DNA of 14,092 nt from DALYJJ01 sp031969915 (lineage in GTDB: Bacteria > Acidobacteriota > Terriglobia > Bryobacterales > Bryobacteraceae), in assembly GCA_031969915.1 (NCBI GenBank), contig DALYJJ010000150.1, forward strand, positions 1 to 14,092, given 5' to 3'. Positions 1 through 6,232 of the stretch are shown here, piece after piece. The notes below the pieces were generated by a model. That model worked only from the letters and a program-made list of their open reading frames with translations, was not told the origin of the DNA and searched no databases. The position numbers and the translations under genes were made by a program. Numbering within the stretch: the first letter of the stretch is position 1; every line of letters begins with the position of its first letter.

Positions 1-891
1 CGGCGTTGCCGGCGGCGTGACTCCCGGATTCGGCGGCGTACCCGGATCTCCCGCCGGCGGCGCGAATGCCGGCGGAAACACCGTTGCCGGCGGCCTGCGG
101 TTGCCGTTCCCCGGACCGCGCGCGGCCAGCAGGGCCGCCGCCGGCGCGGCCGCCGCCAGCGCCGCCCAGGGAAACCCGCGGCCTCGAACCATCGCTGTGC
201 GTCCGGGATCGGACGGCCCCAAAGCCCGTTCGATCGACAGGCGCGCCACCGCCACGGGATCCCGGTCCGGCGAAGGCGGCTCCGGCTGGTATGCCGTCAC
301 CAGAGGCTCGTCCATCAACGTGACTTCCATCGGATCGGCGGCGGCTACGGGCGCGCCCGCCGGCGGCTCGTCCGCCACACGGTTCCCGCACCGGGCCCGC
401 ACCCAATTCGCGCCATCGGTGAGCAGCAACTCGCCCGCCGGAATGCGGACTTTGCTTTTCGTCCAATAGATCTCGTTGCCCACGCGGAACGACACGTGGC
501 TGAGCCGGTCCTCCGGGAGAATCGCCGGCCGGATCGCTCCGGCCTTCACGCCCGCGTAGTGCCGTCGGGCGTGAGTATCCTTCGCCAACGCGGCCTGAAG
601 CCCGGCGCCATCCCGGACCCCGCCCGGAATCACGGAAAACGGGTACACCACCAGGCTCTCTGGAGCGGAAGCGCCTGCGCCGGAGGGGGCGCGGGCCGGG
701 AGCGCCATCCGCGCCTTCCCGGATGGATTTGTTGTGGGGATCGACGCACCGGGCCGGACCCGGATGAACCAAACCACTGCGGCGGTGACGAAGAGGAGAA
801 GGAGAACAGCAACAGCGCGGCGGCTTGTCCTGCGTCGCATCCGCGTCGCCAAAATCAACGGCGAACGCCGGTACTGCGAACTGCTTGACAT
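1..891 (-). CDS. Membrane-anchored conserved hypothetical protein, 3' end outside window
   Basis: An uninterrupted minus-strand frame of 297 codons runs off the left edge. From the chosen ATG at 891 the protein has a basic N-terminus, a hydrophobic segment (about residues 26-43, AVAVLLLLFVTAAVVWFI), a conserved-looking domain (about 80-172) with YPFSVIPGGV, a VSFRVGNEIYWTKSKVRIPAGE segment split by variable residues, then LLLTDGANW and RCGNRV. A second hydrophobic Ala-rich stretch follows (about 239-258), then a Pro/Gly/Thr-rich tail. I remember this YPFSVIPGG/YWT/LLTDG pattern from acidobacterial hypothetical proteins; no biochemical role is known to me. The start at 891 has GGGAG three bases upstream, slightly close. 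An in-frame ATG at 840 (MRRRTSRRAV) has no ribosome binding site but is possible. Existence of the gene is well supported by the open frame and protein-like composition; function is unknown. Confidence 0.75.
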   Translation of the reverse strand, partial: MSSSSQYRRSPLILATRMRRRTSRRAVAVLLLLFVTAAVVWFIRVRPGASIPTTNPSGKARMALPARAPSGAGASAPESLVVYPFSVIPGGVRDGAGLQAALAKDTHARRHYAGVKAGAIRPAILPEDRLSHVSFRVGNEIYWTKSKVRIPAGELLLTDGANWVRARCGNRVADEPPAGAPVAAADPMEVTLMDEPLVTAYQPEPPSPDRDPVAVARLSIERALGPSDPGRTAMVRGRGFPWAALAAAAPAAALLAARGPGNGNRRPPATVFPPAFAPPAGDPGTPPNPGVTPPATP

Positions 892-928
892 CTGCTCCCA
901 GGATCGCGTGGAACCCGGGCGCCGACAA

Positions 929-980
929 GTACCTTACGTACCGTACATGCAGTACTTAGTACTGGTACCGTCACGGTACC
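929..980. promoter_or_regulatory. Cluster of GTAC-centred palindromes, candidate operator region
   Basis: The tetramer GTAC occurs seven times in 52 bases (929, 938, 943, 952, 959, 965, 976). It includes a perfect inverted repeat GGTACCGT / ACGGTACC around one central base (964-980) and AGTAC-TTA-GTACT (951-963). AAGTAC (927-932) and GTACTT (952-957) also form an inverted pair. The cluster lies 38 to 90 bases upstream of the ATG at 891 of the left-edge gene, where promoter and operator sites are expected. Binding by a dimeric regulator, such as a PadR- or BlaI-type repressor, is inference; no regulator gene is in the window. A dispersed palindromic repeat is the alternative. Confidence 0.5.
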
Positions 981-1000
981 GCCATACCCTCAAACGGGGC

Positions 1001-1065
1001 CCCGCTCTACAACTCGTCCCACAGCCCCGCGTCCCACAGCCCCGCGTAGCTGCGAGTCCAAAGCC
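1001..1065 (-). repeat. Direct repeat copy A: displaced copy of the 3' end of the MBL-fold gene
   Basis: Bases 1001-1032 are identical to 1554-1585, and similarity continues to 1065 (matching 1603) once a 15-base internal duplication is removed. On the minus strand the copy reads LWTRSYAGLWD, then AGLWDEL and a stop, against LWTRSYAGLWDEL and a stop at the end of the hydrolase gene. The stop codons are 553 bases apart. The copy has no hydrolase sequence upstream of it, so it is a gene-end fragment. It lies downstream of higA. Confidence 0.85.
1018..1047. repeat. 15-base perfect tandem duplication inside repeat copy A
   Basis: The unit CCCACAGCCCCGCGT occurs twice head to tail (1018-1032 and 1033-1047). 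The corresponding place in copy B (1571-1585) has it once. The duplication is in frame and adds five residues to the GLWD motif. It shows that copy A is the derived, unconstrained copy. Confidence 0.9.
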
Positions 1066-1073
1066 ACTCACCC

Positions 1074-1092
1074 AAAAACGGGAGCTCCCGCT
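1074..1092 (-). terminator. Probable intrinsic terminator of higA
   Basis: Read on the minus strand, AGCGGG and CCCGTT flank an AGCT loop (six pairs including one G.T), followed directly by further T residues. The core is the palindrome CGGGAGCTCCCG. It starts about 65 bases after the higA stop codon at 1158, in the right orientation to end that transcript. Confidence 0.5.
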
Positions 1093-1157
1093 GGCGAGAG
1101 CCGCCTGAACTGCTGTGCCGCGAGATCGTCAAGTACGCCACGATCGTGTCCGGAGAA

Positions 1158-1466
1158 TCAAGCCGCGTGGCGAGGAAGAACTTCCTTGTCGATCCGGTTG
1201 CCAAGTGCATCCTCGGCGGCCGCCAGTTCGTACTTCGCCTGTAGGTTCACCCACATCTGGGCCGAGGTGCCGAAGTAGCGCGCCAACCGAAGTGCGGTAT
1301 CCGCCGTGATCCCTCGCTGTCCCTTGAGGATGCCTCCGATGCGATTCGACGGGACGCGCAACGCAGTGGCAAGAGAATTCGCCGTCAAGCCGGCTTCCGT
1401 CAGCAGGTCCTGCAATACCTCGCCCGGATGGATGGGCGGCAGGCGCTTCTGCTGTTTGGTTGCCAT
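1158..1466 (-). CDS. higA: HigA-family antitoxin (VapI/XRE helix-turn-helix), without a HigB partner
   Basis: This 102-residue protein matches the HigA/VapI family (TIGR02607 type). It starts with the family's LPPIHPGEVLQDLL motif (residues 9-22), followed by a helix-turn-helix with LTANSLATALRVPSNRIGGI (27-46), then ITADTALRLARYFGTSAQMWVNLQ (53-76). Family members bind the toxin HigB and repress their own operon; HigB normally lies just upstream. Here the 93 bases upstream lead directly to the stop codon of the hydrolase gene and no RelE/HigB-like frame exists on either side, so this is an orphan. The ATG at 1466 fits the family's usual N-terminus. The frame stays open upstream to the hydrolase stop but offers no ATG, GTG or TTG. 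The gene lies between two direct repeats, suggesting it was carried in or left behind by a rearrangement. Confidence 0.88.
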   Translation of the reverse strand: MATKQQKRLPPIHPGEVLQDLLTEAGLTANSLATALRVPSNRIGGILKGQRGITADTALRLARYFGTSAQMWVNLQAKYELAAAEDALGNRIDKEVLPRHAA

Positions 1467-1553
1467 ATCGGTGTGCTGGCCTTTCCGGTCACCCTGAGCT
1501 TCCGCCTCATGAGCCGCCAGAAACTCATCGACAAGATCGCGCGCCCGCGGCCC

Positions 1554-1603
1554 CCCGCTCTACAACTCGTCCCACAGCCCCGCGTAACTGCGCGTCCACA
1601 GCC
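1554..1603 (-). repeat. Direct repeat copy B: native 3' end of the MBL-fold gene
   Basis: This is the partner of the copy at 1001-1065 and includes the stop codon (1560-1562) and last codons of the hydrolase gene, plus six bases beyond it. The two copies bound a segment of about 550 bases whose only gene is higA. Copy B is taken as original because it is continuous with the full hydrolase reading frame. Confidence 0.85.
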
Positions 1604-2411
1604 TCCCCGCGAAGCCCGCCATCCACGGCGCCTGGTCGGAGAAATCCAGCAACTTCTCCCCTTCCGCCTTCGACTTCCCTTCCCGCTTCAGCTTCGCCAT
1701 CCGCTCCCGCACCACCTCGAACGATGTCTTCCAGGCAATCAGGTCCGCGCGCGTCATCACCGGTCCGTGCCCCGGGATCACCCGGTCGAAATCCCATTGC
1801 AGCGCGGCTTCGATGGTCTTGGTCCAATGCACGCCGCTGCCGCCCGCCGAATAGTCGATGAAGGGCGCGCCGGCGATGAACAGGTCCCCGGTGTGAATCG
1901 TCTTATGCGCCGGGAAATAGATGATCGCGTCGCCGTTGGTGTGCCCGCGCCCAAAGTGCCGCGCCCGCACTTCCTTGCCCCCCAGGAACACCGCGGTCTC
2001 GTCGCTGAAGGTCACCCGCGCCAGCCCCGGCATCTTCCCCGCCACCATGTTGGCCCGCGCGTTGCGATGCGAAATCACCTCCGTCGGCGTGGCCTTCATC
2101 AATGCCTGGTTCCCGCCCGTATGGTCTCCGTGATGATGCGTGTTGAGCACGTAGCGCACGGGGAGTTCGGTCACCTTCTTCACGTTGGACAGGATCTCGG
2201 GCACGTTCCGTTCGAACTTATCGTCCACCAGAATCGCGCCTTCGCCGGTCAGGTAAATGGCAACGTTCCCGCCGCTGCCGGAAAGCACATGCAGGTCGTC
2301 GGCGATCTTTTCGAGCACCAGCGGCTCCGGCGCCTGCTGCGTGTGCGCGAACCAAAGCCCGGCCAGCGTGCAGCCGAGCGCGAGAAACCGAATCGCGAGT
2401 GTGCGGGACAT
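1560..2411 (-). CDS. Exported metallo-beta-lactamase-fold hydrolase
   Basis: The 283-residue protein has a hydrophobic N-terminal export segment (about residues 5-22) and a metallo-beta-lactamase fold. Zinc ligands are visible: HxHxDH as H92, H94, D96, H97 (THHHGDHTGG), H157 (GRGHTNGD), bridging D176 (HTGDLF) and H215 (IPGHGP). This is a complete di-zinc set, so the enzyme should be a periplasmic or membrane-attached hydrolase. The substrate cannot be told; a role in beta-lactam resistance is not implied, since most members act on other esters, thioesters or lactams. The C-terminus (WTRSYAGLWDEL) is duplicated beyond higA. A TATAAT box sits 14 bases before the ATG, so the leader is very short and lacks a clear ribosome binding site. 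The gene is divergent from the glycosyltransferases. Confidence 0.92.
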   Translation of the reverse strand: MSRTLAIRFLALGCTLAGLWFAHTQQAPEPLVLEKIADDLHVLSGSGGNVAIYLTGEGAILVDDKFERNVPEILSNVKKVTELPVRYVLNTHHHGDHTGGNQALMKATPTEVISHRNARANMVAGKMPGLARVTFSDETAVFLGGKEVRARHFGRGHTNGDAIIYFPAHKTIHTGDLFIAGAPFIDYSAGGSGVHWTKTIEAALQWDFDRVIPGHGPVMTRADLIAWKTSFEVVRERMAKLKREGKSKAEGEKLLDFSDQAPWMAGFAGRLWTRSYAGLWDEL

Positions 2412-2425
2412 AAGGGTACCCGCGA

Positions 2426-2431
2426 ATTATA
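2426..2431 (-). promoter_or_regulatory. -10 box of the MBL-fold hydrolase gene
   Basis: A perfect TATAAT occurs on the minus strand in a very GC-rich setting, 14 bases upstream of the ATG at 2411. Transcription should begin about 7 bases later, leaving a leader of under 10 bases. No good -35 hexamer is seen at 17 bases. Confidence 0.5.
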
Positions 2432-2480
2432 GCGGAAGCGGTGGCGGCCGTCGCCCTGGCCCGTCGTATCCTGAAACAGT

Positions 2481-3479
2481 TTGCGCCAAACTCCGGCACT
2501 GCCGCTCCCCGCAGGCGTCTTCGCCCTCGACGCCACGCCCCTCACCGTCCCCGCGGGCGGCACCCGCCGCTACGTCCAGGAGCTCCTCAGCGCTCTCGCG
2601 ACGGAGTTCCCCGGCGCCCGCTTCCTCCCCCTCACCGATCAGGACGGCCGCTCCCGCAACTGGCTCCGCCGCCGCTGGTGGCTCGCCGGCGTGCAGCTCG
2701 AAATGAAACAATTAGGAGTACATTTGTTTCATGGCGCCGACTTCAGCGTCCCCTACCTCCCGTTCCGGCCCTCCGTCATGACCCTCCTCGACCTCTCCCC
2801 CTGGCGCTTCCCCGATGCCTCCCCGCGCGTCCGCACCCGCACGCCCCTCCTTCTCGGCCTCGGCCTCGCCACCATGGTCGTCACCCTCACCGAGGCCGTC
2901 CGGCGCGAAGCCATCGAGGCCTTCCGCCTCTCCCCGGCGCGCGTGACCGCGGTTCCCCTCGCCGCTTCCCCCAGCTTCCGCCCCGTCGAAACAACGCCCG
3001 CCGCCCGCCCCTATTTCCTGTACGTTGGAAGTACCGAGTCGAGGAAGAACCTCCCCATGCTCAGAAACGCCTGGCAGGCCCTCCGCCAACGCCACGACGT
3101 CGATCTCAGGATTACCGGCGAGGCCCCGCCCGTCTCCGACCGCGAACTCTCCGCCCTCTACTCCGGCGCCGCCGCCTGCCTCTACCCGTCGCTCTACGAA
3201 GGCTTCGGGCTGCCCATCCTCGAGGCCATGCAATGCGGGACGCCCGTGATCGCGTCCCGTACGCCCGCCGCCGCCGAAGTCGCGGGCGGCGCCGCGCTGC
3301 TCCTCGATCCGAACGACACCCGGGCCTGGCGCGACGCCATGGAAGCCGCGCTCCTCGGCCATCTGCGCGAAGCCTGTCGCGAGCGGGGCCTCGCCCGCGC
3401 CCGCCAGTTCTCCTGGGCCGCCACCGCGCGCCAAACCTTCGCCGTCTACCAGGAGGCCCTCGGACGCTTCCATGCGTGA
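2481..3479 (+). CDS. GT4 family glycosyltransferase (short form)
   Basis: The GT-B fold transferase has a TTG start at 2481, the only usable start before the family N-terminal pattern VFALDATPLTVPAGGTRRYVQEL (13-35, quoted in parts: ALDATPL, GGTRRYVQEL). The donor-binding half shows YVGSTESRKN (181-190) and the E-x7-E motif with YPSLYEGFGLPILEAM (E240 and E248). It probably moves a nucleotide-activated sugar onto a growing lipid-linked or surface glycan at the inner face of the membrane. At 332 residues it is shorter than usual. The stretch between DLRITG (208-213) and SDRELSALY (219-227) lacks roughly 20-30 residues that most GT4 enzymes have there. It overlaps the next transferase by 8 bases, so the two are probably translated together. 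Acceptor and sugar are unknown. Confidence 0.9.
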   Translation: MRQTPALPLPAGVFALDATPLTVPAGGTRRYVQELLSALATEFPGARFLPLTDQDGRSRNWLRRRWWLAGVQLEMKQLGVHLFHGADFSVPYLPFRPSVMTLLDLSPWRFPDASPRVRTRTPLLLGLGLATMVVTLTEAVRREAIEAFRLSPARVTAVPLAASPSFRPVETTPAARPYFLYVGSTESRKNLPMLRNAWQALRQRHDVDLRITGEAPPVSDRELSALYSGAAACLYPSLYEGFGLPILEAMQCGTPVIASRTPAAAEVAGGAALLLDPNDTRAWRDAMEAALLGHLREACRERGLARARQFSWAATARQTFAVYQEALGRFHA

Positions 3480-4656
3480 AGCCTTCGTCCTTTCCCCCGA
3501 ATGCCCCTGGCCCGCCGCCGGCGGCGGCGCCGTCCGCACCGCTTCCATCGTCGAGTTCCTCGCCCAACGCTACGAAGTCGACATGGCCCTCTTCCGCCTC
3601 CACGGCGAGCCCGACCTCCGCTGGGCCTTTCCCCAACACCTCCTCCGCCGGGCCGAATGGATCGACCTCCCCAGGACCTCCAAGTCAACCCTCCCCCGCG
3701 CCGCACGCAATGTCTGGCGCGCCCTCCGCCGGCGCGCCCCGCTCGTCGACCGCTTCGCCGGCCAACACGCCCGCCTCTCCCAACTCACCGCCGGCTATCA
3801 CTACCGCCTCGGCGTCTGCGAACACCTCTGGACCGCCCCCTACGCCGCCGTCCTCTCCCCCTGCTGCCAAACTCTCGTCCTCGATCTCCACAACGTCGAA
3901 TCGCGCCTCTACGAAACGCACGCCGCCGCCGAGAGCTTCCCGCGCTCCACTCTCAGCGCCGCCTTCGCCCGCTCCTCCTCCGCGCTGGAACGCCAGTGGA
4001 TGCCCTGCTTCGACGTCATCCTCGCCGCCTCCGAAGCCGACGCCTCCCTCGCAAGGCGCCTCGCTCCCAACGCGCGCGTGCACGTCTATCCGAACGCCCT
4101 CCCCCTGGTTCCCCGCCCCGCCGTCGAGCCCGAACACGTCATCGTCTTCTCGGGCAACCTCGAGTACCACCCCAACCTCACGGCCATTCGATTCTTCCGC
4201 GACCACGTCTGGCCCGGCCTCAAACTGCGCTGGCCCCAACTCCGCTGGCGACTGATCGGCAAGAACCCCGACGCCGCCCGCCCCCTCCTCGCCGGCGATA
4301 GCCGCGTCGAATTCACCGGCCCCCTCCGCGACGCCGTCCCGGAAATCGCCCGCGGCCAGGTGGCCATCGTCCCGCTTCTCTCCGGCAGCGGCACCCGCGT
4401 CAAGATCCTCGAAGCCTGGGCCGCCGGGACGCCTGTCGTGTCTACCAAGCTCGGCGCCGAAGGCCTCCGGGCAACGGACAAGGAACACCTCCTCCTGGCC
4501 GATACCGGCGAGGCCTTCGCCGCCGCCGTCAATACGCTGCTCACCTCCGAACGGCGCTGCGAGGAACTCGGCGCCGCCGGCCGCCGCCACTACGAACGCC
4601 ACTTCACCTGGACCGCCGCCTGGGAACGCCTCGCCGAGTGCGATCTGATCGTTTGA
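3472..4656 (+). CDS. GT4 family glycosyltransferase (PEP-CTERM/EpsH1-associated-like)
   Basis: The 394-residue GT-B protein has a glycine-rich N-terminus for acceptor binding (CPWPAAGGGAVRTASIVEFL, 11-30), LDLHNVES (137-144), and a strong donor-site region with FSGNLEYHPN (226-235), RLIGKNP (260-266), FTGPLRD (281-287) and SGSGTRVKILEAWAAGTPVV (304-323). This arrangement resembles sugar transferases of the TIGR03087 type, associated with EpsH/PEP-CTERM systems. That is a resemblance only: no exosortase or eps gene is seen here. The start ATG lies inside the last codons of the preceding transferase, so the two genes form one transcription and translation unit. The likely job is sequential sugar addition in exopolysaccharide or cell-surface glycan assembly. 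Confidence 0.9.
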   Translation: MREAFVLSPECPWPAAGGGAVRTASIVEFLAQRYEVDMALFRLHGEPDLRWAFPQHLLRRAEWIDLPRTSKSTLPRAARNVWRALRRRAPLVDRFAGQHARLSQLTAGYHYRLGVCEHLWTAPYAAVLSPCCQTLVLDLHNVESRLYETHAAAESFPRSTLSAAFARSSSALERQWMPCFDVILAASEADASLARRLAPNARVHVYPNALPLVPRPAVEPEHVIVFSGNLEYHPNLTAIRFFRDHVWPGLKLRWPQLRWRLIGKNPDAARPLLAGDSRVEFTGPLRDAVPEIARGQVAIVPLLSGSGTRVKILEAWAAGTPVVSTKLGAEGLRATDKEHLLLADTGEAFAAAVNTLLTSERRCEELGAAGRRHYERHFTWTAAWERLAECDLIV

Positions 4657-4669
4657 GCAGCGGAGGAGA

Positions 4670-4699
4670 CGCGGCCGACACCCCGCCTCAGAGGCCGCG
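4670..4699 (+). terminator. Possible hairpin after the glycosyltransferase pair
   Basis: CGCGGCC (4670-4676) and GGCCGCG (4693-4699) form a 7-base-pair GC-rich stem with a 16-base loop, starting 13 bases after the stop codon. No T tract follows, so it may only stabilise the transcript end. Weakly supported. Confidence 0.3.
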
Positions 4700-4831
4700 C
4701 CCAAGGAAGTTCTCAGCCGCACGCAGGCGCATCAGACGGGTAGCATGTCGAGGCCTCGTTCGATCAGCAGGAATCGATCGAAATTCCGATTGCCACCCGA
4801 TGACCGTTGGCTCCATAGGAATCGGCCAAGT

Positions 4832-4851
4832 TGAGATAATCGTGATTCTCA
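4832..4851 (+). promoter_or_regulatory. Possible -10 and overlapping inverted repeat before the nuclease-like gene
   Basis: GATAAT (4835-4840) is a plausible -10 box about 46 bases before the GTG at 4887. It is overlapped by the inverted repeat TGAGA (4832-4836) / TCTCA (4847-4851), which could be an operator. No convincing -35 hexamer is seen. Low confidence. Confidence 0.28.
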
Positions 4852-4875
4852 CGTTCCAGAAAGGCAACGCAACCG

Positions 4876-4882
4876 AAGGAGG
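4876..4882 (+). promoter_or_regulatory. Strong ribosome binding site deciding the GTG start at 4887
   Basis: AAGGAGG lies four bases before the GTG. It fixes the start of the nuclease-like protein, giving a product beginning MALYELTKTA, and argues against the 83-codon extension upstream. Confidence 0.8.
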
Positions 4883-4886
4883 AACC

Positions 4887-5945
4887 GTGGCGCTCTACGA
4901 GCTCACCAAGACCGCGATCACCGCCCTCAATCAGACTACATTTGCCGCGCAGGACATCGCCGAGCGGTTCGATCTCCAACGGCTGCTGAAACAGCACATC
5001 GAAGTAATCGCTCCTGACACGCTGGTGATCGCCGAGGAGTTCTGCGAGTGGGATGAAAGCAAGCGCCGCGTCGATCTTCTCGGAGTTGACCGCGACGCGA
5101 ACCTCGTCGTGATCGAGCTCAAGCGGACCGAGGATGGCGGGCACATGGAGTTGCAGGCCGTCAGGTACGCTGCGATGGTCTCGGCCATGACATTCACCAA
5201 GGCGGTGGAAGTGTACGCGCGCCACCTGGAGCAAACCGGAAGCACCGACGATGCCGAGACCGCGCTCCTGCAATTTCTAAACTGGGACACCGCGGATGAA
5301 GATGTATTTGGTCGCGACGTTCGGATCGTTCTGGTGTCGGCTGAATTCTCCAAAGAGATCACGACCTCGGTGCTGTGGCTCAACGAGCACGAACTCGACA
5401 TTCGCTGTGTCAGGCTGCGGCCGTATGCGCTAGAGAGCCGCGTCCTGTTGGATGTGCAGCAGGTCATTCCGCTCCCGGAAGCGGACGCGTATACGGTACA
5501 ACTCAAAAAGAAGGCTGAGGAGAACAGGAAAGCCAAGCAAGTCGAATTCGATTTTTCGAAATACGACCTCACCGTTGATGGGAACGTGCACCCGCACCTG
5601 ACCAAGCGCCGGCTGGTGTTCGAAGTCGTGAAGGCGGCCCTCGCCAAGGGATTCCCACCGGAACAGATTGCAGAACTCGTCCCGCCGAACAAGTGGATCT
5701 CTGTGGACGGTGAAGTCACCGCCGAAGGATTTCAGGATAAGGCCTCGAAACTCCAGGCGAAGCTCGGCGGCAGGTACAACCTCCGGCGATACTTCTGCGA
5801 TGACGGCGAACTGTTCCATATCGGTGGACGGACCTACGCCCTCAGCAATCAGTGGAGCGTGAACACGATTTCTGTAGTGGACGAGGTGATCGCAAAGCTC
5901 CCGAGTGGCTGCGTGAGCTACTTGAAGGAACCAAGCGTCCCCTGA
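4887..5945 (+). CDS. NucS/DUF91-like PD-(D/E)XK nuclease-fold protein
   Basis: The GTG at 4887 is preceded by AAGGAGG (4876-4882), the best ribosome binding site in the window, so I prefer it to the longer open frame beginning at 4638; the product has 352 residues. The N-terminal half shows the PD-(D/E)XK nuclease core: TLVIAEEF (45-52), RRVDLLGVDRDANLVVIELKR (60-80; D63, E77, K79 as metal/catalytic residues), then a helix with Q90 and Y94. The core is like the C-terminal domain of NucS/DUF91 endonucleases. The middle (146-205) continues with IVLVSAEFSKEITTSVLWLN and DIRCVRLRPY; the C-terminal 120 residues, with RYFCDDGELFHIGGRTYALS (301-320), I do not recognise. A role in DNA cleavage, repair or phage defence is plausible but inferred. 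It lies beside the 3' end of tRNA-Ser, and its base composition looks less GC-biased than its neighbours, which may point to transfer. Confidence 0.8.
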   Translation: MALYELTKTAITALNQTTFAAQDIAERFDLQRLLKQHIEVIAPDTLVIAEEFCEWDESKRRVDLLGVDRDANLVVIELKRTEDGGHMELQAVRYAAMVSAMTFTKAVEVYARHLEQTGSTDDAETALLQFLNWDTADEDVFGRDVRIVLVSAEFSKEITTSVLWLNEHELDIRCVRLRPYALESRVLLDVQQVIPLPEADAYTVQLKKKAEENRKAKQVEFDFSKYDLTVDGNVHPHLTKRRLVFEVVKAALAKGFPPEQIAELVPPNKWISVDGEVTAEGFQDKASKLQAKLGGRYNLRRYFCDDGELFHIGGRTYALSNQWSVNTISVVDEVIAKLPSGCVSYLKEPSVP

Positions 5946-5994
5946 TCCCTGCGCCCGTGCACGGCACGGACGAGCGGCCGGACGGCGCACGCCA

Positions 5995-6007
5995 GCCAGT
6001 CACTGGC
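5995..6007. repeat. 13-base perfect palindrome GCCAGT-C-ACTGGC
   Basis: A perfect inverted repeat around one central base lies between the nuclease-like gene and the tRNA gene, 49 bases after the stop codon at 5945. It has no T tract. It could be a protein-binding site or part of a transcript end; nothing more can be said. Confidence 0.4.
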
Positions 6008-6038
6008 AGATGGCGTGGATAGCAACCGCGTGTGACGG

Positions 6039-6056
6039 AAAAACCGGGTGGTTCTT
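6039..6056 (-). terminator. Possible intrinsic terminator of tRNA-Ser
   Basis: On the minus strand AAGAACC and GGTTTTT flank an ACCC loop (seven pairs with one G.T). It starts 6 bases after the encoded CCA of the tRNA gene. The T run is part of the stem, so strength is uncertain. Confidence 0.4.
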
Positions 6057-6061
6057 TGAGC

Positions 6062-6156
<95 letters not shown>

Positions 6157-6206
6157 GCGAGGAGGAAAAACGCCGTGAGCGGACGACATCCCTAGCCTAT
6201 CACGTC

Positions 6207-6212
6207 TAGAAT
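6207..6212 (+). promoter_or_regulatory. Possible -10 box of the aldo/keto reductase gene
   Basis: TAGAAT lies 20 bases before the GTG at 6233, with GGAGGGG (6223-6229) between as ribosome binding site. No good -35 is seen, so the promoter call is tentative. Confidence 0.35.
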
Positions 6213-6232
6213 GGAACCATACGGAGGGGCCC

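Noticed and set aside
1..120. Repeated CCGGCGG motifs at the left edge
   Set aside because: They follow from Pro/Ala/Thr codons in the proline-rich tail of the left-edge protein and are not a separate repeat element.
1007..1210. Minus-strand frame ending in LWTRSYAGLWDAGLWDEL
   Set aside because: Its start lies inside higA in another frame; only the tail is meaningful, as a copied gene end, so it is listed as a repeat and not a gene.
1428..2432. 334-codon plus-strand open frame opposite the MBL-fold hydrolase
   Set aside because: It is antisense to a gene with a complete zinc motif; its product is His/Arg/Pro-rich with no family pattern.
2441..4255. 604-codon plus-strand frame rich in Pro, Arg and Ser
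   Set aside because: It is an out-of-frame reading of the two glycosyltransferase genes, typical of GC-rich DNA.
4749..4758. CGAGGCCTCG palindrome
   Set aside because: Short GC-rich palindromes of this size are common by chance here.
4638..4886. Upstream extension of the nuclease-like gene
   Set aside because: It overlaps the glycosyltransferase end and reads like noncoding sequence; the AAGGAGG before GTG 4887 is a far better start.
5946..6061. Search for an integrase or a duplicated tRNA end beside tRNA-Ser
   Set aside because: No integrase frame and no second copy of the tRNA 3' end was found in the window, so no integrated element is called.
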